The notes: a model not told the origin generated them from the letters alone. DNA of 64,000 bases from Desulfobacterales bacterium (GCA_028704555.1 JAQWFD010000014.1:19827-83826), one strand, 5' to 3'. Positions 1 to 9,783 are shown, numbered from the stretch's first letter. Made by a program: numbers and translations.

Positions 1-332
1 TTTGCGGCGTTTGTCCGAAGCGTTGTGGCGCCTGATCCGACAGGATCAAGAATCACGGGGGTCCCCATGGATGTCGCCTTTTTCCCGGCTTTGATCATGG
101 CGCCCACCCACGAATCGGTAAGGGTCCCGATGTTCAGAACCAGAGCGCCTGCAAACGAGACCATTTCTTCAACTTCGTTCTCCGCATGGGCCATGACCGG
201 AGATGCGCCCATGGCCAGCAGAACATTTGCGGTGTAGTTCATGACCACAAAATTGGTGATATTGTGAATCAGGGGCTTGCGCTCTCTGATCCGGATCAGA
301 TTTTCAGCTGATTTTTCAGCCAGATATGTCAT
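1..332 (-). CDS. thiM: Hydroxyethylthiazole kinase ThiM, N-terminal part (cut by left edge)
   Basis: The minus strand is open from an ATG at 332 to the window edge, about 110 residues. It carries the ThiM motif [14 protein letters not shown] near residue 20, then [11 protein letters not shown] and VILDPVG, which belong to the ribokinase-like core that phosphorylates 4-methyl-5-(2-hydroxyethyl)thiazole with ATP in thiamine salvage. An AGGGAGG ribosome site lies 9 bases before the ATG. The frame is also open upstream to another ATG at 422, which lacks a good ribosome site. A TPP riboswitch lies upstream on the same strand, so thiamine regulation is expected. The C-terminus and any following thi genes lie outside the window. 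Confidence 0.9.
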   Translation of the reverse strand, partial: MTYLAEKSAENLIRIRERKPLIHNITNFVVMNYTANVLLAMGASPVMAHAENEVEEMVSFAGALVLNIGTLTDSWVGAMIKAGKKATSMGTPVILDPVGSGATTLRTNAA

Positions 333-533
333 ACCTTCATGCCTCCCTGTTTCTGAAGCTGACCCAGGGTTTCCGAAATAACCGGCCGTTAGCCAGCTGT
401 CAGGATGATAATGGGTTTCCATGCTTTCAAACAATGTTGATTTGAGCAGAATTATGGCAGAAGGGGCTGGATGAGATGCAAAAAATGATCGGCGAGAAAA
501 ACTGTTACCGGACAAAAAGATCAGCTTTCTCTG

Positions 534-612
534 CAATTCCCTACGCTGGCATTAACCAGTTCAGGTTCAATGGGTATCATCTCAGGCAAAATCGCCACCC
601 CTGCAATAACAC
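534..612 (-). promoter_or_regulatory. TPP (THI-box) riboswitch
   Basis: Read on the minus strand, this stretch contains the conserved thi-box elements in order: a GGGGTG 5' arm, CTGAGATGATACCC, TTGAACCTGAACTGGTTAAT and GCCAGCGTAGGGAA, closed by complementary TGCA ends. It senses thiamine pyrophosphate. About 200 bases separate the aptamer from the thiM ATG, longer than for a simple ribosome-site-sequestering platform. I do not see an obvious hairpin plus U-tract terminator in that gap. Confidence 0.93.
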
Positions 613-1099
613 TCGCGTTCCCAATCGAAAAAAAACACAATTTCAGGTAAGGATACATTACATAAATGAAAACTTATATAAAAATAAGAAGGGGGTGTCA
701 ATGCATAACCAGCACTTCAGGTATGGGATAGCGGGAAAACAGGCATAAGGTAGTGAGTTTGATTTCAAGAGACGGATTTCAAAAAAAAGTCTCACGCAAA
801 GGGGATTTATAACCGAGAATAAAAGTGCTAATGAGTGGTTGATGCGGCGTATCCTGTCAAGAGCCTTTAGAAATGTGAAAGTTCACCACAGGACACAGAG
901 AGCACAGAGGGGGGTGACGTTCAAAGATAAAAGCTTTTTGCTTTTTATCTTTTGCCTCAAACGAAGTGCTCCTTAAGCGGTAGCGCTCCTGGGTCCTCCC
1001 GCAGGGCGAATCCCGGCGTTGCCAGAAATCTCCAATTACACTATGATAGGGTCTTTGTATCGGCTACGGGCAAACTCGCAACTTTTGACAGGGGGTGAC
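613..1099. other. Intergenic region without a supported gene
   Basis: This region holds AT-rich sequence, a purine-rich stretch at 885-912 (CACAGGACACAGAGAGCACA) of a kind often seen between genes in related bacteria, and an imperfect 12-bp hairpin at 923-952 with a TTTTT loop. A stretch at about 945-985 resembles one at about 50204-50244. The short open frames here lack recognisable domains and I do not call them. Confidence 0.5.
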
Positions 1100-2542
1100 A
1101 TGACGGAGATAGTCAGGCTTATAGAAGCGGTAAAAAAAGAGGTTCAATCCTATCAGGTTCCGGTGGTGGATCTGATCGCCGTACAGACCGGGGACCCGTT
1201 CAAGGTCCTGGTGGCGACCATTTTATCGGCCCGCACCCGGGACGATGTCACCGCCAGCGCCTCGACCCGGTTGTTTAAGAAGGCGTCCGATGCGGCAGCT
1301 CTTGCCCGATTATCCGAAGAAGAGATCAGCAAGCTGATCTATCCGGTGGGCTTTTACAAGAGCAAGGCCGGTTATCTTGCCAGACTGTCGGCAGCACTCG
1401 AACCGTTTTCGGGCCGGATTCCGGATGATATCGATTCTTTGCTTCAGCTGCCCGGGGTCGGGAGAAAAACCGCGAATCTGGTGCTCAGCGCGGCCTTTGG
1501 CAAACCGGCCATCTGCGTGGATACCCATGTCCATCGAATCATGAACCTGTGGGGGTATGTCAAGACCCGGACCCCGCTGGAAACCGAGATGGCCCTGCGT
1601 GAAAAGCTGCCGGAAAAATACTGGATCGAAATCAATTCCATCCTGGTTGCCTTTGGTCAGGGAACCTGCAAACCCGTGGCCCCTCACTGTGACCGCTGTG
1701 TGATTCAGGAACTCTGCCCGAAGATCGGCGTTACGCCGCGGCAAATCCCTTCATCGAAAAATCGCTCCAAATCCGGTGGGGGCAGAACCTTTATATCCTG
1801 GAATGTCAACGGCATCCGGGCTGTCGAGAAAAAAGGCTTTGTCGATATCGTCAAAGGCCTGTCACCGGATATTTTTGCGATTCAGGAGACCAAGGCCCAG
1901 CCCGATCAGCTTTCAGAAGCCCTCCTCAAGATTGACGGATACACCTCTTACTGGCACGGTGCGGTCCGAAAAGGGTATTCCGGGGTCGCCGTGTATGCGA
2001 AGGCGGAACCCCTTTCGGTCATCTACGGGTTGGGAGATGAGTCATTTGATCAGGAAGGCCGGGTCCTGACCCTTGAATATAATGATTTTTACCTGATCAA
2101 TGCCTATTTTCCCAATGCCCGGCCCGGCCTTGTCAGGATCGGGTATAAACTGGACTTCAACCGGGCCCTGCACCGCTTTGTCACCGGACTTGCGGAAAAA
2201 AAATCAGCGGTGATCTGCGGGGATTTCAATGTCGCCCATAAGGCGATCGATCTTAAAAATCCGGCGTCCAACGAGAAAAATCCGGGCTATTCCCCCGAAG
2301 AGCGGGCCTGGATGGATACCTTTATCGGGGCCGGGTTTATCGATACCTTTCGCAAATTTGATTCCGGCCCGGACAACTATACCTGGTGGAGCTACCGGTT
2401 CAATGCGAGGGCCAGGAATATCGGCTGGCGTATCGATTATTTCTGCGTGGACCCGGGCAGCGACTCCCGGGTCACCGGGGCAGGGATTTTAAAGGATGTC
2501 ACGGGCTCGGACCATTGCCCGATACGGCTTGAATTCAGGTAG
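1100..2542 (+). CDS. Fused endonuclease III - exonuclease III DNA repair protein
   Basis: This 480-residue protein joins two base-excision-repair enzymes. Residues 1 to about 215 are endonuclease III: a helix-hairpin-helix with LPGVGRKTANLVLSAAFG, the catalytic-loop VDTHVHR, and the [4Fe-4S] pattern C-x6-C-x2-C-x5-C (CKPVAPHCDRCVIQELC). After a short Ser/Lys-rich linker, residues from about 228 to 480 are exonuclease III/AP endonuclease, with WNVNGIRA, the metal-binding QETKAQ, GDFNVAH, and the C-terminal GSDHCPI. One chain should therefore remove oxidised pyrimidines and cleave the abasic site. The ATG at 1100 has a strong GGGGGTGAC ribosome site; an upstream TTG at 1019 in frame is less likely. 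The reading frame is uninterrupted across the junction, so this is a true fusion. Confidence 0.93.
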   Translation: MTEIVRLIEAVKKEVQSYQVPVVDLIAVQTGDPFKVLVATILSARTRDDVTASASTRLFKKASDAAALARLSEEEISKLIYPVGFYKSKAGYLARLSAALEPFSGRIPDDIDSLLQLPGVGRKTANLVLSAAFGKPAICVDTHVHRIMNLWGYVKTRTPLETEMALREKLPEKYWIEINSILVAFGQGTCKPVAPHCDRCVIQELCPKIGVTPRQIPSSKNRSKSGGGRTFISWNVNGIRAVEKKGFVDIVKGLSPDIFAIQETKAQPDQLSEALLKIDGYTSYWHGAVRKGYSGVAVYAKAEPLSVIYGLGDESFDQEGRVLTLEYNDFYLINAYFPNARPGLVRIGYKLDFNRALHRFVTGLAEKKSAVICGDFNVAHKAIDLKNPASNEKNPGYSPEERAWMDTFIGAGFIDTFRKFDSGPDNYTWWSYRFNARARNIGWRIDYFCVDPGSDSRVTGAGILKDVTGSDHCPIRLEFR

Positions 2543-3036
2543 CTCAGGAATAAGGGCTCGCTCAGAAATAAGTTCGCAAGTTTAAGTGTTGAGGCGCCTG
2601 TCTGGCAAAGCACGAAAGGGCAGGAATATCAAGCATATTGCGAGCTTTCGTAACGCAGCCAGGCAGGATGCATCGGCGCTTAAAATGGGAAGTTATTTCT
2701 GAGGGAGCCCTAAGGGTCTCGGCTATAATAAATTTTTCACATGGGCAGAATTTTTGGCCGTTATGCCAATGCGCCATAGATATAGACGCCAGAAAAAAAG
2801 ATCGAGTTCTGCGGGTGTATCTGTTATAAATTATCGGGTGCCGATGATAAGATATCGGCATGACCCTGTTGAAGATTTTTTGTAACAGAAAAACCCCCGC
2901 GCCGGGGTCGGGGTGGAATCAGAATTTCTGAATTTTTATCTGAAAACGGGAAAAGGTGGTACTTTGGAATTTCCTCTTTAAGATTTTGAAAGGGTACGGC
3001 GCTGGTTTTAATCTGTTGATCGTACAGGATGATGTT
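2543..3036. other. Intergenic region without a supported gene
   Basis: No recognisable coding sequence was found. At 2895-2907 there is a GC-rich hairpin (CCCCG/CGGGG, three-base loop) next to an A-rich stretch at 2888-2893. It would look like a weak terminator only on the minus strand, where no upstream gene is known. The open frames at 2562-2861 and 2638-2829 are on opposite strands of the same sequence and resemble nothing. Confidence 0.4.
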
Positions 3037-3288
3037 ATGAACGATGAAAACAAGTGCCCGGGCACGCCGGTTTTCCCCGACCCTGACAGCTTTCTGAAGC
3101 TTGCGAGGGCTAAAATGCCGTTTGGCAGATATGCCGGATGCCTCTTGGTTGACCTTCCTGAGCCCTATGTTGTCTGGTTTGCCCAGAAGGGATTCCCGGA
3201 GGGTGAGCTGGGTGAAATGCTGCGGGCGGTGTATGAAATCAAGGTCAACGGGCTGGAATATCTGTTTAAACCTTTTAAGAACGTTTAA
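3037..3288 (+). CDS. Small DUF3820-like protein
   Basis: This 83-residue protein has the DUF3820 core: KMPFGRYAGCLLVDLPEPYVVWF near residue 27, followed by a helix ending in YLFKPFK. The family is small, single-domain and of unknown biochemical role; some members are annotated as putative quorum-sensing-regulated factors, which I regard as unproven. The ATG at 3037 has an AGGA ribosome site six bases upstream. The next gene (S4 domain) starts 11 bases after the stop, so the two are probably cotranscribed. Confidence 0.8.
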   Translation: MNDENKCPGTPVFPDPDSFLKLARAKMPFGRYAGCLLVDLPEPYVVWFAQKGFPEGELGEMLRAVYEIKVNGLEYLFKPFKNV

Positions 3289-3298
3289 GGAAAACCGT

Positions 3299-3517
3299 AT
3301 GGATACGTTTGAGATATCCGGTGATTATATCGAGCTCAATAAGCTTTTGAAAGCCTCGGGGCTCTGTGATTCCGGAGGAATGGCAAAATTGATAATTGAA
3401 GAGGGCCGGGTCAGGGTGGACGGAAACGTCGAGTCCCGGAAACGATGTAAAATCAGAGACGGCCAGAAGGTCGCGCTGGATGATGCGGTGATTCTCGTCG
3501 TCGGGCCCCGGCAGTGA
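3299..3517 (+). CDS. S4-domain RNA-binding protein (YbcJ/YaaA type)
   Basis: This 72-residue protein consists of one S4 fold: YIELNKLLKASGLCDSGG, then KLIIEEGRVRVDGNVESRKRCKI and a terminal GQKVALDD strand. That layout matches the small stand-alone S4 proteins that bind structured RNA or ribosomal RNA. The ATG follows a TAAGG ribosome site that overlaps the end of the DUF3820 gene. The RNA target cannot be told from sequence. Confidence 0.85.
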   Translation: MDTFEISGDYIELNKLLKASGLCDSGGMAKLIIEEGRVRVDGNVESRKRCKIRDGQKVALDDAVILVVGPRQ

Positions 3518-3630
3518 AAGCTTTCCCGCTTTCCAGTATTTTTCTTTCTTTGTCCGGAAAGGGTGAGGAATCCGGTCCGGTAACCGGATTGGATGGCATC
3601 CCGGGCCATTGAAGTTTATAAGGAAAAACC

Positions 3631-4371
3631 ATGTCAGACGGAAAAATTCAGAAACTGGCCGTGTTGATAGACGGAGATAACGCTCAGCCGTCCACGGTAG
3701 AAGGACTGCTGGCGGAAATCGCAAAGTATGGAACCGCCAATGTGAAACGCATTTACGGTGACTGGACGGTGCCGGGCCTTAAAGGCTGGAAGGAAGTTCT
3801 GCTGCAGTATTCCATTCAGCCCATACAGCAGTTCAGGTATACCACAGGCAAAAATGCTACGGACAGCGCACTGATCATTGATGCGATGGATCTGCTTTAT
3901 ACGGACAAATTCGATGGGTTCTGTATCGTATCCAGTGACAGTGATTTTACCAAACTGGCGTCACGGATCAGAGAGGCGGGTCTTATCGTTTACGGATTTG
4001 GCGAGAGAAAGACACCATCGGCATTTGTCTCTGCATGCGATAAGTTCATATTCACTGAAGTGCTCAGATTCAAGGATGACGACAGTGAGTCCATTAAACG
4101 CAAAACGGCCAATGAACTGATGCAGGACTCTAATCTATTGAATCTGTTGACAAACTCTGTCGATGCATCTTCGGATGACAGTGGCTGGGCTCATCTTGCC
4201 GCCGTAGGCAGCAACATCGCCAAGCAGGCACCGGAATTCGATCCGAGAAACTATGGGTACAAGAAGCTGAGGGAGCTTGTGATGGCGATAAAACTGTTTC
4301 AGCTCGAAGAACGGTCAGTGGGTGGAGGGCAGTCGACGGCGATTTATTTAAAGGACAAGAGAAAAAAATAA
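3631..4371 (+). CDS. NYN-domain (LabA/DUF88) ribonuclease-like protein with LOTUS-type C-terminus
   Basis: This 246-residue protein starts with a NYN (PIN-like) domain: AVLIDGDNAQPS, ATDSALIIDAMDLLY and VSSDSDFTKLASRIREAG, giving the acidic residues D, D, D and D expected at a metal-dependent RNase site. Residues from about 165 to 245 resemble an OST-HTH/LOTUS module (SDDSGWAHLAAVGSNI, FDPRNYGYKKLRELV), a winged-helix fold that binds RNA. This combination is widespread in bacteria, where it is presumed to act in RNA metabolism; the substrate is unknown. The ATG has an AAGGAAAAACC ribosome site. Confidence 0.88.
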   Translation: MSDGKIQKLAVLIDGDNAQPSTVEGLLAEIAKYGTANVKRIYGDWTVPGLKGWKEVLLQYSIQPIQQFRYTTGKNATDSALIIDAMDLLYTDKFDGFCIVSSDSDFTKLASRIREAGLIVYGFGERKTPSAFVSACDKFIFTEVLRFKDDDSESIKRKTANELMQDSNLLNLLTNSVDASSDDSGWAHLAAVGSNIAKQAPEFDPRNYGYKKLRELVMAIKLFQLEERSVGGGQSTAIYLKDKRKK

Positions 4372-4448
4372 ATACATTGTCTAAAATGGCACAAAAAATA
4401 TACCCTGTGAAGGTCGGTCCCCCCCCTTTTTTGCAGCGGTGATTTTTA

Positions 4449-4462
4449 TTGATATTAATCAA
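4449..4462. promoter_or_regulatory. FNR/CRP-type palindrome
   Basis: TTGATATTAATCAA is a perfect TTGAT-N4-ATCAA palindrome, the classic FNR-type site. It lies about 200 bases before the serine dehydratase remnant and 78 bases after the NYN gene. It is a candidate operator for a CRP/FNR regulator; no promoter was established and no such regulator is present in the window. Confidence 0.45.
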
Positions 4463-4663
4463 CGCCGCATATCATTTGTCTATAATCGTATTCTGCTGAT
4501 AATCGATTTACGCTTTGATACGGCAAATGCAGCCAGTGCTCCTTTAGAAACTCATTATTACGGTTTGCGCCTTGATCCTGTTTTCAAATGCCAAAAAAAC
4601 TGTTAGAATTTCAGTTGGGCGTGAACTGTTCATTATTGATGTAATTATTCAGGAACCGGTCAA

Positions 4664-4972
4664 ATGAAAACCCTTCGGGAGCTATACAGAATCGGATATG
4701 GCCCTTCCGGCCGTCATACCATCGCGCCTTACAGGGCCGCGACCCTTTTTGGACGCGAGCATCCGGACGCTGAAGGGTTTCGCGTCACATTGTACGGTAG
4801 CCTGGCTGCGACCGGCAAAGGGCATATGACCGATGTCGCCATTCAGGAGGCATTTTATCCCCGTGGTGTAGAAATTATCTGGGAACCATCGGCTGAGCTT
4901 CCGCTTCATCAGAACGGCATGCGCTTTGAAGCGGTCAATGCTTCCGGCCGTTATATATTGCCTCAAGGATAA
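4664..4972 (+). pseudogene. L-serine dehydratase N-terminal remnant
   Basis: The 102 residues match only the first part of the iron-sulfur L-serine dehydratase beta domain: RELYRIGYGPSGRHT, FRVTLYGSLAATGKGH and LPLHQNGMRFEA. The family normally reads GPSSSHT; here it is GPSGRHT, so two conserved serines near the site are lost. The frame stops where intact proteins continue with several hundred more residues, and I see no continuation in any frame before the next gene. The rest, including the [4Fe-4S] cysteine region, is absent. A start (AGGAACCGG site, ATG) remains, so a short peptide could still be made. It is most likely a decayed gene. Confidence 0.75.
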
Positions 4973-5211
4973 GCTTTGCTGCGATCATGAAGCGATTCTC
5001 GACGCCCTTTCAACGGCCGGCCTCATACAGGGAAACATCCACCGGCGGGCTTGCACGCGTGTATAAAAAGCGAATCTTCGGCGTAGCGGAAGAAGGACCT
5101 TCCGATGGTGAGTTTTCTGAAAATGGAACATAACCCCCGAATTATACCGTGGACGGATGCGGCAAATTATATCCGGTTTACACGTCCTGCCTTTACGACG
5201 AGGGTGCTTTC

Positions 5212-7911
5212 ATGAATAGACTGTTATCCCGAATCAAGTCTGTCTGCCTGAAAAATCCGGCCTTCAGAATCGTCTCCATCTATGCAGCATTTGCCATCCT
5301 ATGTACCCGGTTTTTTGACCGGATAGTATTTTTTCTTACCAAAGATGCTGACGTTGTTAATCGGATACAGACAACCAAATGCTGGATATTTATCATTATT
5401 ACAACCTCATTTATCTATGTTCTTCTCCATAAAGAGATTTTCAGATGTAGGCAGGCAGAGGAGGTGCTCCGGCAGAGCAGAGAGCAATACCGGTCCCTGG
5501 TCGAAGGCATCAGCGAATGGATATGGGAAGTCAACCGGGATGGCGTCATCACCTATGCCAGCCCCAAGATCAAAAGCCTGTTAGGGTATGCACCGGAGGA
5601 GGTTGTCGGCAAAACCCTGTTTGATCTTCAGACTGAAGATGATGCGAAGCAGAGTGCGGAATATTTCAGGAAACGGGTTGCCAGCCTCGAAGCCTTTGAA
5701 GGGTTTGTGAGCCTGAATTTTCACAGGGACGGGCGGCGGGTGATGGTGGAAACCAGCGGGATGCCCATCGTCGATGGAAAAGGAAATCTGCTGGGATTTC
5801 GGGGGATGAACCGCGATGTCACCAAGCGGAAGCAGGCGGAGGACGAGGCGAAAGAAAGCCAGCGCAAGCTCGTTACGCTGATGGGAAACATACGGGGCAT
5901 GGCCTATCGCTGCCGGAATGATTCGGACTGGACCATGGAATTTGTCAGCCAGGGGTGTCTGGGATTGACCGGATATCTTATAGAAGACCTGGTCGGGAAC
6001 CGAACGCTCGCATACAATGAACTGATTCATCCGGATGACAGGGATGCTGTCTGGTATACTATCCAGAAGAGGTTGTCGGAAAAGTTGTCATTTCAGCTGA
6101 ATTACCGCATTCTGACAAAAACAGGAGAAACAAAACAGGTGTGGGAACAGGGGGTGGGGGTTTTTTCTGACGCAGGAGAGCTGCTGGCGCTGGAAGGATT
6201 CATCACCGACGTAACGGAACAGAAGCAGGCGGAGGAGGAAATACGGCGAAACTGCGACATTCAGTCCACCATCAATGCACTGTTGAGTCTCACACAGATC
6301 GATACGTTTCTTGACGAGTTGTTGCAGCGCGCGGTGGATCTGGTTCTGTCGGGTGAAAGGTTTTCCCCGGAGGCGACGGGGTGCAGTATCTATCTGGTCG
6401 AAAATGAAGCAGACGTGCTGAATATGAAGGCTTCGAAGGGGGTTCCCGAATCTGTCCGAAGAACGTGCGCTTCAGTTCCTTTCGGCAGATGTCTGTGCGG
6501 GCAGGCGGCGTTGACCGGCCGAATACAGTTCGCAAGCCATCTGGACGACCGCCATGAGATCTGCTGTAAAGGCATGGGACCGCACGGGCATTATTGTGCG
6601 CCCATCCTTCTGAGCGGAAGAACCATCGGTGTGGTCAATATCTATCTGAAGGAGGGCCACCGGCATGATCCGAAAGAAGAGTCGTTTCTGTCAGCAATTG
6701 CAAATAATCTGGCCGTGATCATTCAGCGCAAGCGCATGTCAGAAGAAAAAGAACGGCTGGAAAGACAGCTCCGCCAGGCCCAGAAGATGGAGGCAATCGG
6801 TACGCTGGCTGGCGGTATCGCCCACGACTTTAATAATATTCTGATGGCCATATTCGGGTATGCAGATATGGCCATGATGGAACTGCCCGCAGACAGCGAG
6901 GCAGCCGCTCAGATTGCCGAAGTTCTCAGGGCGGCAAACCGTGCCAGGGATCTGGTAAAACAGATTCTCTCTTTCAGCCGTCAGACGGATCATGAACGCA
7001 ACCCCGTTCAGGTCCACCTGATTGTCAAGGAAGCCCTTAAACTGTTACGGGCCTCCATTCCAACCACGATCGAGATCCGTCGGAACATTGATCCTGCGTG
7101 CGGGTATGTGCTGGCCGATCCGACCCAGATTCATCAGGTGATTATGAATCTGTGCACCAACGCCTACCAGGCCATGCGGACAGGGGCAGGGGTGATGGCC
7201 GTCTCCCTTACAATGGTTGATATCGGCCGGGATGATCACAAGGCCGCGGACATGGATCTGGTTCCCGGTCCGTATCTGAAACTGGAAATCAGTGATTCCG
7301 GGCACGGGATGGACCGTGCGACGCTGGAGCGGATATTTGAACCCTATTTTACGACCAAAAGAAAGCTGGGGGGGACCGGGCTGGGACTTTCCGTTGTCCA
7401 TGGCATCGTGAAAAGTCATGGGGGTCATATCACGGTGTACAGTGAACCCGGCAAGGGGGCCACCTTTCTCGTATACCTGCCGATGATTGCTTCAGCTGCT
7501 GAAAGTCCCCGGTCAGAGGACGTAAAGGCCGTACCGAAAGGAAATGAGCGGATTCTGCTTCTGGATGACGATGCGTCTATCGTGAAACTGGAGCAAAGCA
7601 TGCTGGAAAGCCTCGGGTATGAGGTCACCGCCGAGATGAGCAGTGAGAAGGCGTTGCAGATATTTCGGGCTGCGCCCGAAAAATTTGATCTTGCCATCAC
7701 GGATATGACCATGCCCCATATGACCGGTACGAAGCTGGCGCAACAACTTCTTGCAATCAGACCGGATATCCCCATTATCCTCTGCACGGGCTTCAGTGAA
7801 CTGATCAACGAGGAAACGGCCAGAGCCATGGGTATCCGTGAATATATCATGAAGCCCGTCGTTCGCAAACAGATGGCAGAGATTGTCAGAAAAGTGCTGG
7901 ATGAAAAATGA
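5212..7911 (+). CDS. Membrane hybrid sensor histidine kinase (PAS-PAS-GAF-HisKA-HATPase-REC)
   Basis: This 899-residue protein has two N-terminal membrane segments (about 18-36 and 57-72) followed by PAS domains at about 85-200 and 212-335 with their PAC tails, and a GAF domain at about 350-505 containing GRCLCGQAA. The kinase core has [12 protein letters not shown] with the phospho-acceptor His at 538, an N-box NLCTNAYQA, and G-boxes SDSGHGMD and [14 protein letters not shown]-terminal receiver carries ITDMTMP with the acceptor Asp at about 831. It should autophosphorylate and pass phosphate internally; no partner regulator lies adjacent. The ATG at 5212 has a GAGGGTG site; an in-frame GTG at 5149 is less likely. 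The gene is convergent with the helicase, 36 bases apart. Confidence 0.92.
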   Translation: MNRLLSRIKSVCLKNPAFRIVSIYAAFAILCTRFFDRIVFFLTKDADVVNRIQTTKCWIFIIITTSFIYVLLHKEIFRCRQAEEVLRQSREQYRSLVEGISEWIWEVNRDGVITYASPKIKSLLGYAPEEVVGKTLFDLQTEDDAKQSAEYFRKRVASLEAFEGFVSLNFHRDGRRVMVETSGMPIVDGKGNLLGFRGMNRDVTKRKQAEDEAKESQRKLVTLMGNIRGMAYRCRNDSDWTMEFVSQGCLGLTGYLIEDLVGNRTLAYNELIHPDDRDAVWYTIQKRLSEKLSFQLNYRILTKTGETKQVWEQGVGVFSDAGELLALEGFITDVTEQKQAEEEIRRNCDIQSTINALLSLTQIDTFLDELLQRAVDLVLSGERFSPEATGCSIYLVENEADVLNMKASKGVPESVRRTCASVPFGRCLCGQAALTGRIQFASHLDDRHEICCKGMGPHGHYCAPILLSGRTIGVVNIYLKEGHRHDPKEESFLSAIANNLAVIIQRKRMSEEKERLERQLRQAQKMEAIGTLAGGIAHDFNNILMAIFGYADMAMMELPADSEAAAQIAEVLRAANRARDLVKQILSFSRQTDHERNPVQVHLIVKEALKLLRASIPTTIEIRRNIDPACGYVLADPTQIHQVIMNLCTNAYQAMRTGAGVMAVSLTMVDIGRDDHKAADMDLVPGPYLKLEISDSGHGMDRATLERIFEPYFTTKRKLGGTGLGLSVVHGIVKSHGGHITVYSEPGKGATFLVYLPMIASAAESPRSEDVKAVPKGNERILLLDDDASIVKLEQSMLESLGYEVTAEMSSEKALQIFRAAPEKFDLAITDMTMPHMTGTKLAQQLLAIRPDIPIILCTGFSELINEETARAMGIREYIMKPVVRKQMAEIVRKVLDEK

Positions 7912-7947
7912 ACTGTCAATATCCGGATGACGGAGGCGGAAGCCGGA

Positions 7948-9768
7948 TCAGCGCTTCGCCGCGTTCAGGTTTCCTTTGCGATGTACTTTCTTTTTATCCG
8001 TTTTCCCAAAATAGCCCGTTTTGCTTCCGGCTCTTGCGTCTTCCTCTGCTTTTCGAACGTATCCCGGTCGGCTTCCGGGTCTTGTGCTTTTTTCCGCTTT
8101 TCGAGTGTAGCCCGATCGGCTTCCGGCTCTTGCGTCTTCCTCTACTTTTCGAACTTTGACCGGTCTGCCGTCGAGGCGTGCGTCATTGAAACATGCGTGG
8201 ATTTTTTCTGCCGCGCTTTTTTCGACCTCAAAAAAAGAAAACTCCCGGTTCAGGTCAATGGCGCCGATCATGCTGGACCGGATGCCGGATTTGTCGCAGA
8301 TCAACCGGACGATCGCTCCCTCATTGATTTTGTCCAGCTGTCCGATATTGATAAAAAACCGTTGGGTCTGCTTCCCGTTAAGTCTCTCTTTGCGATTTGT
8401 CGGTCTTGTCGGCCTTGCCGGTCTTGAAACGGACGGGGCAGCCGTTTTGGCATTGATGTCGCCGGCATGTCGATAATACTCGAGAAGCCGGTTAAACTCA
8501 GCTGAAATAAATCTTTGGATCAGCTCTTCTTTGTCGATGCTGCCCAGGGCATCGTAAACAGCGGGGAGATAATCGGCAATTTCATTCCGGTTTACATCTG
8601 TATCGACGATTTTTTTCACCAGACCGATCAGCTGCTTTTCGCAAATGGCACGGCCGTCCGGTATCTTTCCGCATTCGAAGCGGATATTGCCTCTTGACTG
8701 TAATTCCCGGATCCGACGCATTTCCCTGGTGTTGATCAGGACGATCGAGGCGCCGGACTTTCCGGCACGCGCGGTTCTTCCGCTCCGATGGGTATAGGCT
8801 TCCGCTTCATCCGGCAGATTGTAATGAATGACATGGCTGATATCCTCCACATCAAGGCCTCTGGCCGCAACATCGGTTGCCACAAGAATCCGGATGTTTC
8901 CTGCCCTGAACTTTCGCATTACGTAATCGCGCTGGGTCTGGGATAAATCTCCGTGAAGAGATTCGGTCAGATAACCGTCCTGCATCAGCGATTCGGCTAC
9001 GGTCTGGGTTTCTTTCCGGGTTCTGCAGAAAATCAGCGCAAACATGTCGGGCGTAAAATCAATGATCCGTTTCAGGGCTTCATACCGTTGTTTTTCGTGA
9101 GTCATATAGTAGGTATGGACGATGTTGGCGGGGGTCTGGTTTTTAGCGCCTACCGTCACCTCAACCGGATTGGTCAGGTAATTTTTGGCAATGGCCGCAA
9201 CGCCATTTGGCATGGTTGCAGAAAACAGCCAGACTTTTCTGCGCGCCGGCACTTGATCCAGGATGCTGTTGATATCTTCCTGAAATCCCATATTCAGCAT
9301 CTCATCGGCTTCGTCCAGAACGGTATATGAAATTCCGGACAGATTGACCGCCTTTCGATTGATCAGATCAAGCAGACGGCCGGGCGTGGCGACAATAATC
9401 TGGGCGCCGTTTCTCAGCTTCCGTATTTGGGTTGAAATATCGGCCCCGCCGTAGACGGCGACGATGCTGATGCCTTTCACATGCGCTGCAAATTTTTCAA
9501 AATCATTTGTAATCTGCATGCACAACTCCCGGGTCGGACAAATCACGATCCCCTGAGGCCGGCAGAGCGCCGGATCGATCAGCTGGATCATCGGCAGACC
9601 AAATGCGCCGGTTTTACCGGTTCCTGTCTGGGCAAGTCCCACAAAATCCCTTTCTCCGGTAAGGAGTGTGGGGATCGCTTTTACCTGAATCGGGGTAGGC
9701 GTCTTAAATCCAAGGTCTTCGACGGCTTTAACCAGATTTTCCTTAAGCCCTAATGCGCTGAAACTCAT
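7948..9768 (-). CDS. DEAD-box RNA helicase, DeaD/CsdA type
   Basis: This 606-residue protein has the ordered DEAD motifs: Q motif with TPTPIQVKAIP, AQTGTGKT (Walker A), PTRELCMQ, TPGRLLDL, DEADEMLNMGF, SATMP, and in the second RecA domain ATDVAARGLD and HRSGRTARAG. Residues from about 475 to 560 look like the DbpA/CsdA RNA-binding fold (FINIGQLDKINEGAIVRLI). The tail has three copies of a basic unit of about 19-20 residues (KAEEDARAGSRSGYTR and variants). It is expected to unwind rRNA or mRNA duplexes, often in cold adaptation. The ATG at 9768 gives the usual MSFSALGL N-terminus. A frame open upstream to 9870 would run through two terminator hairpins. The leader suggests attenuation. Confidence 0.93.
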   Translation of the reverse strand: MSFSALGLKENLVKAVEDLGFKTPTPIQVKAIPTLLTGERDFVGLAQTGTGKTGAFGLPMIQLIDPALCRPQGIVICPTRELCMQITNDFEKFAAHVKGISIVAVYGGADISTQIRKLRNGAQIIVATPGRLLDLINRKAVNLSGISYTVLDEADEMLNMGFQEDINSILDQVPARRKVWLFSATMPNGVAAIAKNYLTNPVEVTVGAKNQTPANIVHTYYMTHEKQRYEALKRIIDFTPDMFALIFCRTRKETQTVAESLMQDGYLTESLHGDLSQTQRDYVMRKFRAGNIRILVATDVAARGLDVEDISHVIHYNLPDEAEAYTHRSGRTARAGKSGASIVLINTREMRRIRELQSRGNIRFECGKIPDGRAICEKQLIGLVKKIVDTDVNRNEIADYLPAVYDALGSIDKEELIQRFISAEFNRLLEYYRHAGDINAKTAAPSVSRPARPTRPTNRKERLNGKQTQRFFINIGQLDKINEGAIVRLICDKSGIRSSMIGAIDLNREFSFFEVEKSAAEKIHACFNDARLDGRPVKVRKVEEDARAGSRSGYTRKAEKSTRPGSRPGYVRKAEEDARAGSKTGYFGKTDKKKVHRKGNLNAAKR

Positions 9769-9783
9769 TCCATTTTCTCTTTC

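Noticed and set aside
476..748. Plus-strand open frame of 90 codons
   Set aside because: It runs antisense through the TPP riboswitch, has no domain and no ribosome site.
2562..2861. Overlapping open frames on both strands
   Set aside because: Both cover the same non-coding stretch and resemble no family.
2889..2907. Minus-strand terminator (CCCCG hairpin plus T run)
   Set aside because: The stem is short and no gene lies upstream on the minus strand, so it is not listed as a terminator.
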